DNA from: Deltaproteobacteria bacterium Ga0077550
Lineage (GTDB): Bacteria > Myxococcota_A > Polyangia > Nannocystales > Nannocystaceae
Assembly: GCA_001464385.1 (NCBI GenBank)
Contig: LNFB01000105.1
Location: 25,078-89,077 of the forward strand
Direction: 5' to 3'
DNA: 64,000 nt
Part shown: piece by piece, positions 18,425 through 26,230 of the stretch
Numbering within the stretch: the first letter of the stretch is position 1
Layout of the letters: each line of letters opens with the position of its first letter
Made by a program: the position numbers and the translations under genes
The notes under the pieces: generated by a model
What the model saw: only the letters and a program-made list of their open reading frames with translations
The model's database searches: none
Told to the model about the DNA's origin: nothing

Positions 18425-19243
18425 ATGACTGCGCTCGCCTTGCCGTCGCAGTTCTCCGCGCGGGTCGACGTGAACCGAAGCCTCGGCGGCGGCTATGTCG
18501 TGCTCGAGTTCTCCGGGGTGTCCGGGGGCGCGCTCGGCGAGGTCGTCGCGGGCCAGTTCGTGATGCTCCGCGGCGAGTGGGGCCGCGAGCTGCTGAACCC
18601 GCGGGCGTTCAGTGTCCTGTGGTCCGAGCCCGACGGGCGCTTCGCCGTGCTGCTGAAGGCCTACGGCCAGGGGACGTCGCGCCTCGTCGCGAGCCCCGTG
18701 GGCGCGCGGGTCACCGTGACGGGACCGCTGGGCCGCGGGTTCCGGCCGACCGACGGCGCGGTCACCCAGCTGCTCGTCGCCGGCGGCGTGGGCCTCCCGC
18801 CGCTGCACCTGCAGGCGCGCCAGGCGAGCGCGCGCGGCCAGGCCGCGAGGCTCGAGCTGTTCTACGGCGGCCGCGACCGCGATGATCTCGTGCTCCTCGG
18901 CGACTTCGAGGCGTGGGGCGTGCGCTCGGTCCTCGCCACCGAGGACGGCAGCGTCGGTGCGCGTGGCTTCGTCACCGCGCCGCTCGAGCAGCGCCTCGTC
19001 GACGCGCGCGCCGCCGGCGAAGCCGTGGAGATCCTCTCGTGCGGACCCACGCCGATGCTCGCCGCGGTGCGCCACATCGGCCTTCGTCACGACGTCCCGA
19101 CGTGGCTCTGCCTCGAGGAGGAGATGGCCTGCGGGTTCGGGGTCTGCCTCGGGTGCGCGGTGCCGGTCCACGGCGCGCGCCCGTATCAGTACTGCTGCAG
19201 CGACGGGCCCGTCTTCGAGGCCAAGCAGGTGCGCTGGCCATGA
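18425..19243 (+). CDS. pyrK: Dihydroorotate dehydrogenase B electron-transfer subunit
   Basis: 272 residues. The FAD-binding barrel carries 'LLNPRAFSVLWSE' (RxFS motif), the NAD-binding part 'LLVAGGVGLPPLHLQ', and the C-terminal [2Fe-2S] site 'CLEEEMACGFGVCLGC...YCCSDGPVF' with Cys spacing as in PyrK. PyrK passes electrons from PyrD FMN to NAD+. It overlaps pyrD by ATGA, which fits the known PyrD-PyrK complex. It begins 46 bp after rimI and is probably in the same transcript. Confidence 0.93.
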   Translation: MTALALPSQFSARVDVNRSLGGGYVVLEFSGVSGGALGEVVAGQFVMLRGEWGRELLNPRAFSVLWSEPDGRFAVLLKAYGQGTSRLVASPVGARVTVTGPLGRGFRPTDGAVTQLLVAGGVGLPPLHLQARQASARGQAARLELFYGGRDRDDLVLLGDFEAWGVRSVLATEDGSVGARGFVTAPLEQRLVDARAAGEAVEILSCGPTPMLAAVRHIGLRHDVPTWLCLEEEMACGFGVCLGCAVPVHGARPYQYCCSDGPVFEAKQVRWP

Positions 19244-20235
19244 CCGCGATTCCCCGCACGACTGCGATCGATCCGGCGAGCGTCGACCTGCGCACGCGCC
19301 TGGGCAAGCTCGAGCTGCCGCACCCGATCCTCGCCGCGTCGGGCTGCTTCGCGTACGGCCAGCAGTTCGCGGACTTCATGGATCTGCGGCGCCTCGCCGG
19401 CCTCTCGACCAAGGGCATCTCGCCCAAGCCGCGGTTCGGGAACCCGCTGCCGCGCATCTGCGAGACGTCGTCCGGGATGCTCAACTCCATCGGCCTCGAG
19501 AACGTCGGCGCCGAGGCGTTCCTGGCCGAGAAGCTGCCCTTCCTCGCCGAGCTCGGCATCAGCGTCTGGGTGAACTTCTTCGGCGAGGACTTCGCCAGCT
19601 ACGTCGAATGCGCACGCTTGCTCGAGGCGGGCCGCGGTCACGGGATCGACGTGCTCGAGATGAACATCTCGTGCCCCAACATCAAGAAGGGCGGCATCGA
19701 GTTCGGCACCGTGCCCGAGGTCGCCCATCGGCTGACGCGCGCGTGCGTCGAGGTGACCGACCTGCCGATCGTCGTCAAGCTGACGCCGAACGTCGCCGAC
19801 GTCGTGGCGATGGCCGACGCCGTGGCCCAGGCTGGGGCCGCGGGGGTGTCGCTCATCAACACGCTCACGGGGATGGCCATCGACGTCCGCACCCGCCGAC
19901 CGCGGATCGCGACGATGTACGGCGGGCTGTCCGGCCCCGCGATCAAGCCCGTCGCCCTGCGGATGGTCCACCAGGTCGCGACGGCGCTGCCGCAGCTCCC
20001 GATCTGTGGGATGGGCGGGATCCTCGGCGGGGAGGATGCGCTGGAGTTCATCATGGCCGGGGCCTGCTGCGTGCAGGTCGGGACCGCGAACTTCGCCCGG
20101 CCCGACGCCGCGCTCGTGGTCCTCGACGAGCTGCGCGCCCGGATGGCGGACCTCGGCATCGGCTCCGTGTCGGAGGTGGTGGGCTGCATCCGCCCGCTCC
20201 CGCCCGAGGCGCCGCGGGTCGATCCCGCGGGCTGA
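19240..20235 (+). CDS. pyrD: Dihydroorotate dehydrogenase, class 1B catalytic subunit
   Basis: 331 residues, an FMN TIM-barrel enzyme oxidising dihydroorotate to orotate in pyrimidine synthesis. Key features are the substrate loop 'CETSSGMLNSIGLEN' (73-88), catalytic Cys145 in 'MNISCPN' (class 1B uses Cys where class 2 uses Ser), 'VVKLTPN', 'SLINTLTGMA' and the phosphate loop 'GMGGILGGEDALEFIMAGA'. It starts within the pyrK stop codon (ATGA). The pairing with PyrK confirms the NAD-linked heterotetramer type. Confidence 0.95.
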   Translation: MTAIPRTTAIDPASVDLRTRLGKLELPHPILAASGCFAYGQQFADFMDLRRLAGLSTKGISPKPRFGNPLPRICETSSGMLNSIGLENVGAEAFLAEKLPFLAELGISVWVNFFGEDFASYVECARLLEAGRGHGIDVLEMNISCPNIKKGGIEFGTVPEVAHRLTRACVEVTDLPIVVKLTPNVADVVAMADAVAQAGAAGVSLINTLTGMAIDVRTRRPRIATMYGGLSGPAIKPVALRMVHQVATALPQLPICGMGGILGGEDALEFIMAGACCVQVGTANFARPDAALVVLDELRARMADLGIGSVSEVVGCIRPLPPEAPRVDPAG

Positions 20236-20283
20236 GCCCGGTGGGTCCGCCGAGCGGCCCGTCAGATCGACCGTCGCTCGCAC

Positions 20284-20313
20284 TTGCTCGGGCCGCCGCA
20301 TCTCGGATAGGCT
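20284..20313 (+). promoter_or_regulatory. Candidate promoter of psd
   Basis: TTGCTC (20284-20289), 18-nt spacer, TAGGCT (20308-20313), 13 nt before the ATG at 20327. It suggests psd and the methyltransferase can be transcribed apart from pyrD. Confidence 0.45.
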
Positions 20314-20326
20314 CACCTCGCAACTC

Positions 20327-21205
20327 ATGGGCAATCGTGTCGATCCATGGCGTGCGCGGGTCGCTGCCGCAGTGATCGACGCGTCGCCGGACTACGCGGC
20401 GACGCTCGTCAGCCGCGCGATGGGACTGGCGGCGCGGATGCGCCTGCCGCCGAAGATGGGGCGCGTCGCCATCGGGGCGTACATGCGCTACTTCGGCGTG
20501 AACGACCGCGACATCGATCCGCTCGCGCTCGAAGACGGGTTCGAGAGCTTCGACGCGTTCTTCACCCGGCCGATGCGCAAGGGCGCGCGATCGATCGACC
20601 GCAGCGCGCGGACGCTGGTGTCCCCGTGCGACGGCGAGCTCCGCGAGTCCACCCCGATCGAGCGCGCCGACACGGTCGTCGTCGCGAAGGGGCAGGAGTT
20701 CACCATCGGTGAGCTGCTCGCCGACGAGGAGCTCGCCGAGCGGTTCGTCGGCGGCATCGCGTCGACGATCTACCTGCATCCGCGCGACTACCACCGCGTG
20801 CACGCGCCGTGCGACGCGCTCGCGCTGCGCGTGTCCCTGGTCCCGGGGCGCTTGCTGCCGGTGACGGCGGCCGCGGTTGCCCGCGTCCCTCGGTTGTTCG
20901 CGCTGAACGAGCGCATGGTCCACGTCTTCGAGACCGGGCACGGTCACGTCGCCGTCGTGATGGTGGCGGCCTTCGGCGTCGGGCACATGACGTGCTCGTA
21001 TCACCGCTTCGTGCCCCATCCCCGCGAGCTCCAGGTGCACCGCTGCGATCCGCCGGCGCGTCTGCGCAAGGGCGACGAGATCGGGGTGTTCCACCTCGGG
21101 AGCACGGTCATCGTGCTGACCGAGCCCGGCGTCCACGCGGCGGAGACGGACATCCCCCTGTCGCTTCGCCTCGGGCAGGTCCTCCTGGAGGACGACGCCC
21201 CGTGA
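20327..21205 (+). CDS. psd: Phosphatidylserine decarboxylase (proenzyme)
   Basis: 292 residues. It decarboxylates phosphatidylserine to phosphatidylethanolamine at the inner membrane. The self-cleavage motif LGST (257-260) is intact, so Ser259 should give the pyruvoyl group. The autoendoprotease triad is completed by Asp102 ('SPCDGEL') and His159 in 'HPRDYHRVHAP', both conserved in the family. 'MRYFGVNDRDIDP' and 'SFDAFFTRPMR' are further family blocks. The stop overlaps the start of the next gene (GTGA). Confidence 0.93.
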   Translation: MGNRVDPWRARVAAAVIDASPDYAATLVSRAMGLAARMRLPPKMGRVAIGAYMRYFGVNDRDIDPLALEDGFESFDAFFTRPMRKGARSIDRSARTLVSPCDGELRESTPIERADTVVVAKGQEFTIGELLADEELAERFVGGIASTIYLHPRDYHRVHAPCDALALRVSLVPGRLLPVTAAAVARVPRLFALNERMVHVFETGHGHVAVVMVAAFGVGHMTCSYHRFVPHPRELQVHRCDPPARLRKGDEIGVFHLGSTVIVLTEPGVHAAETDIPLSLRLGQVLLEDDAP

Positions 21206-22968
21206 ACCCGTGGACGACCTCACGGGAGCAGTGGGTGTCGTGGATCGAGGAGACGCGCGTCGTGGTGACGCCGCTCGCGGTGCTCGATGCGTGGGACGGG
21301 CAGTTCCACCAGGTCTTGAACGCGGCGGCGTTCGGGCAGTCGTCGGAGGCGACGACCGCGAGCGCGCTGGTCCTCGATCCACTGGCGACGTACGACAGCA
21401 TGCCGACGATGATCCGCAGCGCGGACCTCGTCGGCGACGAGGACGTCGACGCCGCGCAGACGCTCGTGCACGGGACGAGGCCCGAGATCCTCGACGCCGA
21501 CGATGCGCCGGACGCTTCCTCCGCGCTCGAGGTCAAGCTCGAGTCGGCCCAGGGCGCGCTGCAGATCGAACTCGACCCGCCGCCGACGGCGGGTGACTGG
21601 TACATCCCGCCGCTCACCGAGCGCAGCACCGTCGGGCCGGCACCGCAGCCGCCGCAACCGCCACCACCTCCAGCCGCGGCTGTGCCTGAACCGGTCCCGC
21701 CGACCGACTCTGCGCGCACGGTGATCTCCCCCGCTCCGAGCGCGCAGACCGTGGTGGCGCCATCGCCGATCGCCGCGGGCGACGCGGCCGTCCTCGGCCC
21801 GCCTCCGCCGTTCGATCAACCGATCAGCGCCGTGCCCCCCGTGGCGGTCCGAACCGGGACGACGCTGATCCCCACGGAGCCGGACGCCGCGAACACCCAG
21901 ACCTCGGGTGAGATCGTCACCGTTGCCGACCTCGCACCCGAGGTACCGGCGCCGCGTCGCCCGAGCAAGATCGTCGTGGCGCCACCGCCCGACGCGGTCG
22001 CGGTGACCGACGCCGATCCGGAGCCCGATGTCCTCGAGTCGTCGGATCTCCTCGAGACCATGGAGCCGGTGGAGGCACCAGAGCCGGTCGGCGGCCCGCC
22101 GCGCCCGCCAGCGATGCGCCCGTTGGCGCCACCGCCGCCGCCCGACGCGGTCCGCGAGTCCACGGGTTCACGGTCGTCGGGGGAGATCCCGGCCTACATC
22201 ACGGGCCAGACCCTGCCCCCGGCGGGGCCTCGCCACTGGTCGGAGTCCGTGTTCGCCGCCCACTTCGCGGCGCTGACCCGCGCCGGGGCCGACCGCGTCG
22301 CGCAGGCCGAGGTCGAATTCATCGCGTCCGTCACTGTGCTGCCCGTCGGTGCCAGCGTCGTGGATGTCGGCTGCGGGGAGGGCCGCCACGCCAACGCCTT
22401 CTCCGAGCGCGGCCACAGGACGGTGGGACTCGATGCCTCCGAGGCGCAGCTCCGCCTCGCGACCGACGTGCACGGCCCCTCGGTGCCCAAGCTCCGCTGG
22501 GTTTGCCAAGATGTCCGCGACCGCGGGTTGGGGGAGCAGTTCGACCTCGTCACGTGCCTCGGCACGACGCTGGGGATCTACGACGAGACCCAGAACCGGG
22601 CCGTACTCCAGGCGCTCCGTGATCTCTGCGCGCCCTCGGGCCGCGTCGTGTTGCATGTGTCGAATCGGGACTACGTCGTCCCGCGCTTGCCCGCACGGAC
22701 GTGGTGGCAGGGGCAGGGGTGCCTCGTGCTCGACGAGGTCGACGTCCACGATCCGAGCAGTCGCATCAACGTGAAGCGCACGATCGTGTTCGAGGACGGC
22801 CGCCAGTTCGAGCACGTCTACGACGTGCGCCTGTATGCGGTGCACGAACTCGTGGCAGCATGCGAGGCCGTCGGCTTGACAGTGCTCGAGGTGTCGGGGA
22901 GCCGGCACACGCGCGCACGGTTCTTCGGTGCGACGTCGCCTGACATCTGGCTCGTCGCGCGTCGCTGA
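21202..22968 (+). CDS. Class I SAM-dependent methyltransferase with long Pro-rich N-terminal extension
   Basis: 588 residues from a GTG that overlaps the psd stop. Residues ~355-588 form a class I methyltransferase: motif I 'VVDVGCGEGRHANAF' (about 386-400), acidic end of beta-2 'GLDASEAQL', motif II 'FDLVTCLGTTLGIY', and late block 'RTWWQGQGCLVL'. The first ~355 residues have a short ordered part ('WTTSREQWVSWIEETRVVV' to about residue 75) then a low-complexity Pro/Val/Asp/Thr linker, with no transmembrane segment. The substrate is unknown. Coupling to psd raises the possibility of phospholipid headgroup methylation, but the linker argues for an anchored or regulated enzyme. Confidence 0.8.
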   Translation: MNPWTTSREQWVSWIEETRVVVTPLAVLDAWDGQFHQVLNAAAFGQSSEATTASALVLDPLATYDSMPTMIRSADLVGDEDVDAAQTLVHGTRPEILDADDAPDASSALEVKLESAQGALQIELDPPPTAGDWYIPPLTERSTVGPAPQPPQPPPPPAAAVPEPVPPTDSARTVISPAPSAQTVVAPSPIAAGDAAVLGPPPPFDQPISAVPPVAVRTGTTLIPTEPDAANTQTSGEIVTVADLAPEVPAPRRPSKIVVAPPPDAVAVTDADPEPDVLESSDLLETMEPVEAPEPVGGPPRPPAMRPLAPPPPPDAVRESTGSRSSGEIPAYITGQTLPPAGPRHWSESVFAAHFAALTRAGADRVAQAEVEFIASVTVLPVGASVVDVGCGEGRHANAFSERGHRTVGLDASEAQLRLATDVHGPSVPKLRWVCQDVRDRGLGEQFDLVTCLGTTLGIYDETQNRAVLQALRDLCAPSGRVVLHVSNRDYVVPRLPARTWWQGQGCLVLDEVDVHDPSSRINVKRTIVFEDGRQFEHVYDVRLYAVHELVAACEAVGLTVLEVSGSRHTRARFFGATSPDIWLVARR

Positions 22969-23258
22969 CGGCTTGACAGCGCTGCACGGGCGTACGCGCG
23001 CCCACGAGGCAATTTGGCACTGACTGCCGTGTCGCGGTGTGACAACCCGCGTGCCGTGGTGAAACCGAAGTGCCCGCTCCGACGTTGTCTAGGAAGCCGC
23101 CGCGCTTGACGGCGAGGCGACGGTGCTCAACTTGCACCTTCACGGAACTCGACACCGCTGGAAATCGTTTACCCCCCTCGGGGAATACCCAAGGGAACAC
23201 GAACGCTCCGGCGGCTGTCGAATCCCGAAGCGCCGTTTCCGCATCCAAGAGGTACGCC
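22969..23258. other. 290-bp intergenic region upstream of the sigma-70 factor
   Basis: No gene is supported. It contains two TTGAC words (22973 and 23106 areas), a small palindrome CCCCTCGGGG near 23178, and TTGGCAC at about 23014. An in-frame extension of the sigma gene back to 23070 crosses this region but lacks family similarity, whereas the ATG at 23259 has AAGAGGT seven bases upstream. It is probably the promoter and leader of that gene. Confidence 0.5.
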
Positions 23259-24608
23259 ATGGCACGCAAAGTCACCCGCGGTTCACCGCCTCGACTCGCT
23301 CGCTCCCGCCCGCGGAGCTGGACGGCAGGGCGTTCTGCGCCCGCGGCGGCTCCCGCGGCGACGCCACCTCGCGAGGCCGCCCCGAGCGCCCCGAGCGCCC
23401 ACACCGGCGGCGATGATGACGGCGACTCGACGCTCGGCGTGTACTTCCGCGAGATGTCGGGGCTCGGCGTCATGTCCCCCGAGCAGGAGCTTCGCGCGGC
23501 CACCCGCATCTCGGATCTGCGCACGGAGCATTGGCGCCGGATCCTCTCGTATCCCCCCTTCGCCGAGCCGATCGCCGATTTCGTCGCCGAGCAGGGCGTC
23601 GATGAGTCCAAGCCGACCGCAGAGCTCAGCGCGCTGCGTCACTCGGCGCGGGCGCTGCGTGATCGCGAGACGAAGGTCAACCGCGACACCTTCGAGCTCG
23701 ACCGTCGCACGGCGGCGGTCGCCCTCGCGTTCTTCGACACGGACGGCATCCTCGCCGATCGCATCCTCGCGGATCTCCAGGTCCTCGAGGCCGGCGGTCG
23801 CGATGGGGTCAGCATGGCCGCGCGTCCGCCCCGTCGCGGCAGCAAGCCGTTCGAGGAGTACGTGGCGCGCGTCCGCCAGAGCGCGATGATGCTCCGGACC
23901 GCGAAGAACCAGTTCGTGAAGTCCAACCTCCGCCTGGTGGTGTCCATCGCGCGGCGCTTCAACCACGGGCGCATGCCGCTGCAGGACCTCATCCAGGAGG
24001 GCAACATCGGGCTCATGAAGGCGGTCGATCGCTTCGACCATCGCAAGGGCTTCCGCTTCTCGACGTACGGCAGCTGGTGGATCCGCCACGCGATCTCGCG
24101 CGCCATCGCCGACAAGGGCCGCGCCGTGCGGCTGCCGGTGCACATGATCGACGCGTATCACAAGGTCTCGAAGGCGCGACGCGAGCTCGAGACCCTCCAG
24201 GGCCGCGATCCGACGGCGGAGGAACTCGCGCGGCACACGGGACTGGCGGCCGCGAAGATCGAGAAGATGGACACGCTCCTGCTCGAGGCGCCCGTCAGCC
24301 TCGATCGCACGGTGTCCGAGGCCGACGGCCGGAAGGTGATCGACTTCATCGAGGACGAGGGCAACGTCCAGCCGGGCGAGACCCTCGAGGCCGACGCGCT
24401 GAGCGAGCAGGTGCGCGAGGTGATCGGCGCGCTCCGACCCATCGAGGCGGACATCCTGCGCAAGCGCTTCGGACTCGGCGCCGACGAGGAGCTGACGCTC
24501 AAGGAGATCGGCGAGCAGTATTCGCTGTCGCGTGAGCGGATCCGGCAGCTGCAGGAACAGGCTTTGGGCAAGATCCGGCGAGAACTGCAGCGCCGCGATC
24601 TCATCTAG
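23259..24608 (+). CDS. RpoD-like group 2 sigma-70 factor
   Basis: 449 residues. After an Ala/Pro-rich N-terminus, region 1.2 begins at 'STLGVYFREMSGLGVMSPEQE'. Region 2 has 'NLRLVVSIARRFNHGRMPLQDLIQEGNIGLMKAVDRFD' (about residues 225-262) and 'FRFSTYGSWWIRHAISRAI'. Region 3 is present. Region 4.2 is 'LTLKEIGEQYSLSRERIRQ'. There is no region 1.1, and the nonconserved insert between 1.2 and 2 is modest, so it is a group 2 or alternative factor rather than the housekeeping RpoD. An RpoH box is not recognisable. In myxobacteria such factors serve development and stress (SigB, SigC). Confidence 0.88.
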   Translation: MARKVTRGSPPRLARSRPRSWTAGRSAPAAAPAATPPREAAPSAPSAHTGGDDDGDSTLGVYFREMSGLGVMSPEQELRAATRISDLRTEHWRRILSYPPFAEPIADFVAEQGVDESKPTAELSALRHSARALRDRETKVNRDTFELDRRTAAVALAFFDTDGILADRILADLQVLEAGGRDGVSMAARPPRRGSKPFEEYVARVRQSAMMLRTAKNQFVKSNLRLVVSIARRFNHGRMPLQDLIQEGNIGLMKAVDRFDHRKGFRFSTYGSWWIRHAISRAIADKGRAVRLPVHMIDAYHKVSKARRELETLQGRDPTAEELARHTGLAAAKIEKMDTLLLEAPVSLDRTVSEADGRKVIDFIEDEGNVQPGETLEADALSEQVREVIGALRPIEADILRKRFGLGADEELTLKEIGEQYSLSRERIRQLQEQALGKIRRELQRRDLI

Positions 24609-24643
24609 CTCGAGCAGGCCGATGGTGGAGCGGCAGGTCTCCC

Positions 24644-24671
24644 CCTCCGCCGGGCAGTCGTCCGGCGGAGG
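24644..24671 (+). terminator. GC-rich hairpin after the sigma-70 gene
   Basis: CCTCCGCCGG (24644-24653) pairs with CCGGCGGAGG (24662-24671), a 10-bp stem with an 8-nt loop, starting 35 bp after the stop. There is no T-tract, so intrinsic termination is uncertain. Confidence 0.5.
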
Positions 24672-24680
24672 TCTGGCGGG

Positions 24681-24710
24681 GTGACACGCACCCGCCAGTT
24701 CGCGTACTGT
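24681..24710 (+). promoter_or_regulatory. Promoter of the TIG-domain lipoprotein gene, probably leaderless
   Basis: GTGACA (24681-24686), 18-nt spacer, TACTGT (24705-24710), then 8 nt to the ATG at 24719. Confidence 0.5.
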
Positions 24711-24718
24711 CGCGGTCG

Positions 24719-25066
24719 ATGGACCTCCGCCGGACCAGCGCATTGGTGCTGTGGATCGTCGGGTGCGCGCCTGCGCCCGGCGTCACGCCTGCGACTGGCC
24801 GGGGCTCTGGCGGCGAGCCGTTGCGCATCATCGGCGCGGGCTTTCGGTCCCACGGCGCACCGGTCGTGTACGTCGGCCCGAAGGCGGCCAAGGCCGTGGT
24901 GGTCGAGAGCGATCAGCTCATCACGGTGCTGACGCCGGAGGCGGACGGGCCGGGGCTCTTCGACGTTTCCGTGCGTTTCTCGGACGGTGAGGTGGTCGAG
25001 TACCCCGCCGCGTTCACGTACGGGGATCGTGCGGTCGTGTTGCAGCCCCGGGACCCCGAGGGGTGA
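24719..25066 (+). CDS. Small IPT/TIG-domain lipoprotein
   Basis: 115 residues. The signal peptide ends in a lipobox-like 'WIVGC' (Cys16). The remainder reads as one immunoglobulin-like IPT/TIG domain: 'LRIIGAGFRSHGAPVVYVG', 'VVESDQLITVLTP' and 'PGLFDVSVRFSDGEVVEYPAAFTY' are the strands usual in this fold. Such small cell-surface Ig domains are frequent in myxobacteria and are structural or binding modules. No partner can be inferred; the neighbouring convergent gene also encodes a lipoprotein. Confidence 0.75.
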   Translation: MDLRRTSALVLWIVGCAPAPGVTPATGRGSGGEPLRIIGAGFRSHGAPVVYVGPKAAKAVVVESDQLITVLTPEADGPGLFDVSVRFSDGEVVEYPAAFTYGDRAVVLQPRDPEG

Positions 25067-25087
25067 GCCGCTTGCGGTGCTCGGTCG

Positions 25088-26176
25088 TCACGACGCGCAG
25101 CAGATCGTGACGGGGTCGGCAGGTGTCGCCGCGCCGGTGGCGACTGCAGGGCTCGCGACGCAGAACGCGTTGGGGAGGCCGACATCGAAGATCGCGCTCC
25201 GCGTGACCGACCCGGTCGAGCCGAGATCGCACTCACCGGTCGTGTCGAGCAACGTGGAGATCGGCGGGTTGCACACGTTGGCGAACATCGTGATGGTCGC
25301 CGTGTCGCAGAGTCCCACCGGATCGTCGCACGTGCACTCGGTGCAGCCGCGTGCGTCGTCGATCGTGCGGTGGACGAGCGTACGCTCGCCGTCGAACCCT
25401 GCGGGGCAGTCCGTGTCCCCGTCTTGCCAGACGCACAGGGACTCGCCGGTGGCCCGCGGCGCGCACACGTCTCCGCCTTCGCAGCCCTCGAGCAGCTCGG
25501 CGCCACCGCACGTCGACGCGAGCTCGCCGTACACCGCGGGGCCCACCACCGCGGTCTGCTGGGGCGCACACGAACCGCCGTCGACCTCGACCGGCTCGAC
25601 CTGGAAGTAGGAGTTCGCAGGGAGGGTCGCGCCGAGGTCGTTGCAGACCGTCGTGAAGAGGTTGTACGACTGCAGCGGGGTGCCGTTGCTGCAGGTGGGA
25701 TCGGTGCCCCAGTAGTGGACGGTCGTGGCCAGCGCGCACGTCGTGCCGTTGGCCTCACCACAGCTGCACCCGCACTCGGCGGTCGCCGCGGTGAGTTCGG
25801 CTCCTCCCACCGCCTCGAGCTCGGGGTAGCCGTCGGGGCACTCCGGCGTCGCCTCGGGATCCTCGGATTCGCGGAGCAGGACCGGCCCGGTCCAGCCCGG
25901 GGGCACCGCGACACAGCTGTGCGACGCCGGGCAGGCCGCCTCGCCCGTGGTGGCGTCCACGCCACCGCTCGAGGTCCCGTCCGCCGTCGTCGACGTGTCG
26001 GGATCCGGCGCGGAGGTTGCGGTGGTCGTCGTGAGGGTGCCGTCGGTCGCCGTCGGACCGCTGGACGCGCTGTCGGTCCCGCGCGAGTCCCCGGCAGATG
26101 AATCGTCACCGCAGCCGCCCACGGCGATGCACCCGACGATCAGCCGGCGACACCAGTTCCGATTCGACGAAGCCAT
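25088..26176 (-). CDS. Cys-rich lipoprotein, function unknown
   Basis: 362 residues. The lipobox 'AVGGC' with Cys22 is followed by a Ser/Thr/Asp-rich linker (23-80), the pattern common for surface lipoproteins in Nannocystaceae. The mature part has about twenty cysteines, including 'ECGCSCGE', 'CTECTCDD', 'VTICC', implying a disulfide-stabilised extracellular protein. No known domain is recognised. A TAGACT hexamer ends 6 nt before the ATG, so the mRNA is probably leaderless. Convergent with the TIG-domain gene, with 21 bp between them. Confidence 0.75.
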   Translation of the reverse strand: MASSNRNWCRRLIVGCIAVGGCGDDSSAGDSRGTDSASSGPTATDGTLTTTTATSAPDPDTSTTADGTSSGGVDATTGEAACPASHSCVAVPPGWTGPVLLRESEDPEATPECPDGYPELEAVGGAELTAATAECGCSCGEANGTTCALATTVHYWGTDPTCSNGTPLQSYNLFTTVCNDLGATLPANSYFQVEPVEVDGGSCAPQQTAVVGPAVYGELASTCGGAELLEGCEGGDVCAPRATGESLCVWQDGDTDCPAGFDGERTLVHRTIDDARGCTECTCDDPVGLCDTATITMFANVCNPPISTLLDTTGECDLGSTGSVTRSAIFDVGLPNAFCVASPAVATGAATPADPVTICCAS

Positions 26177-26182
26177 GCCGTC

Positions 26183-26188
26183 AGTCTA
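26183..26188 (-). promoter_or_regulatory. -10 hexamer TAGACT, leaderless spacing
   Basis: On the minus strand TAGACT ends 6 nt before the ATG at 26176. No clear -35. Confidence 0.4.
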
Positions 26189-26230
26189 CCGCACAAGCCG
26201 CCCGACGCGGTCGCGCGCGCTTCATGGCGG

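Noticed and set aside
23013..23028. TTGGCAC-N4-TGCC resembling a sigma54 promoter
   Set aside because: The GG to GC distance is one base short, and sigma54 tolerates no spacing change.
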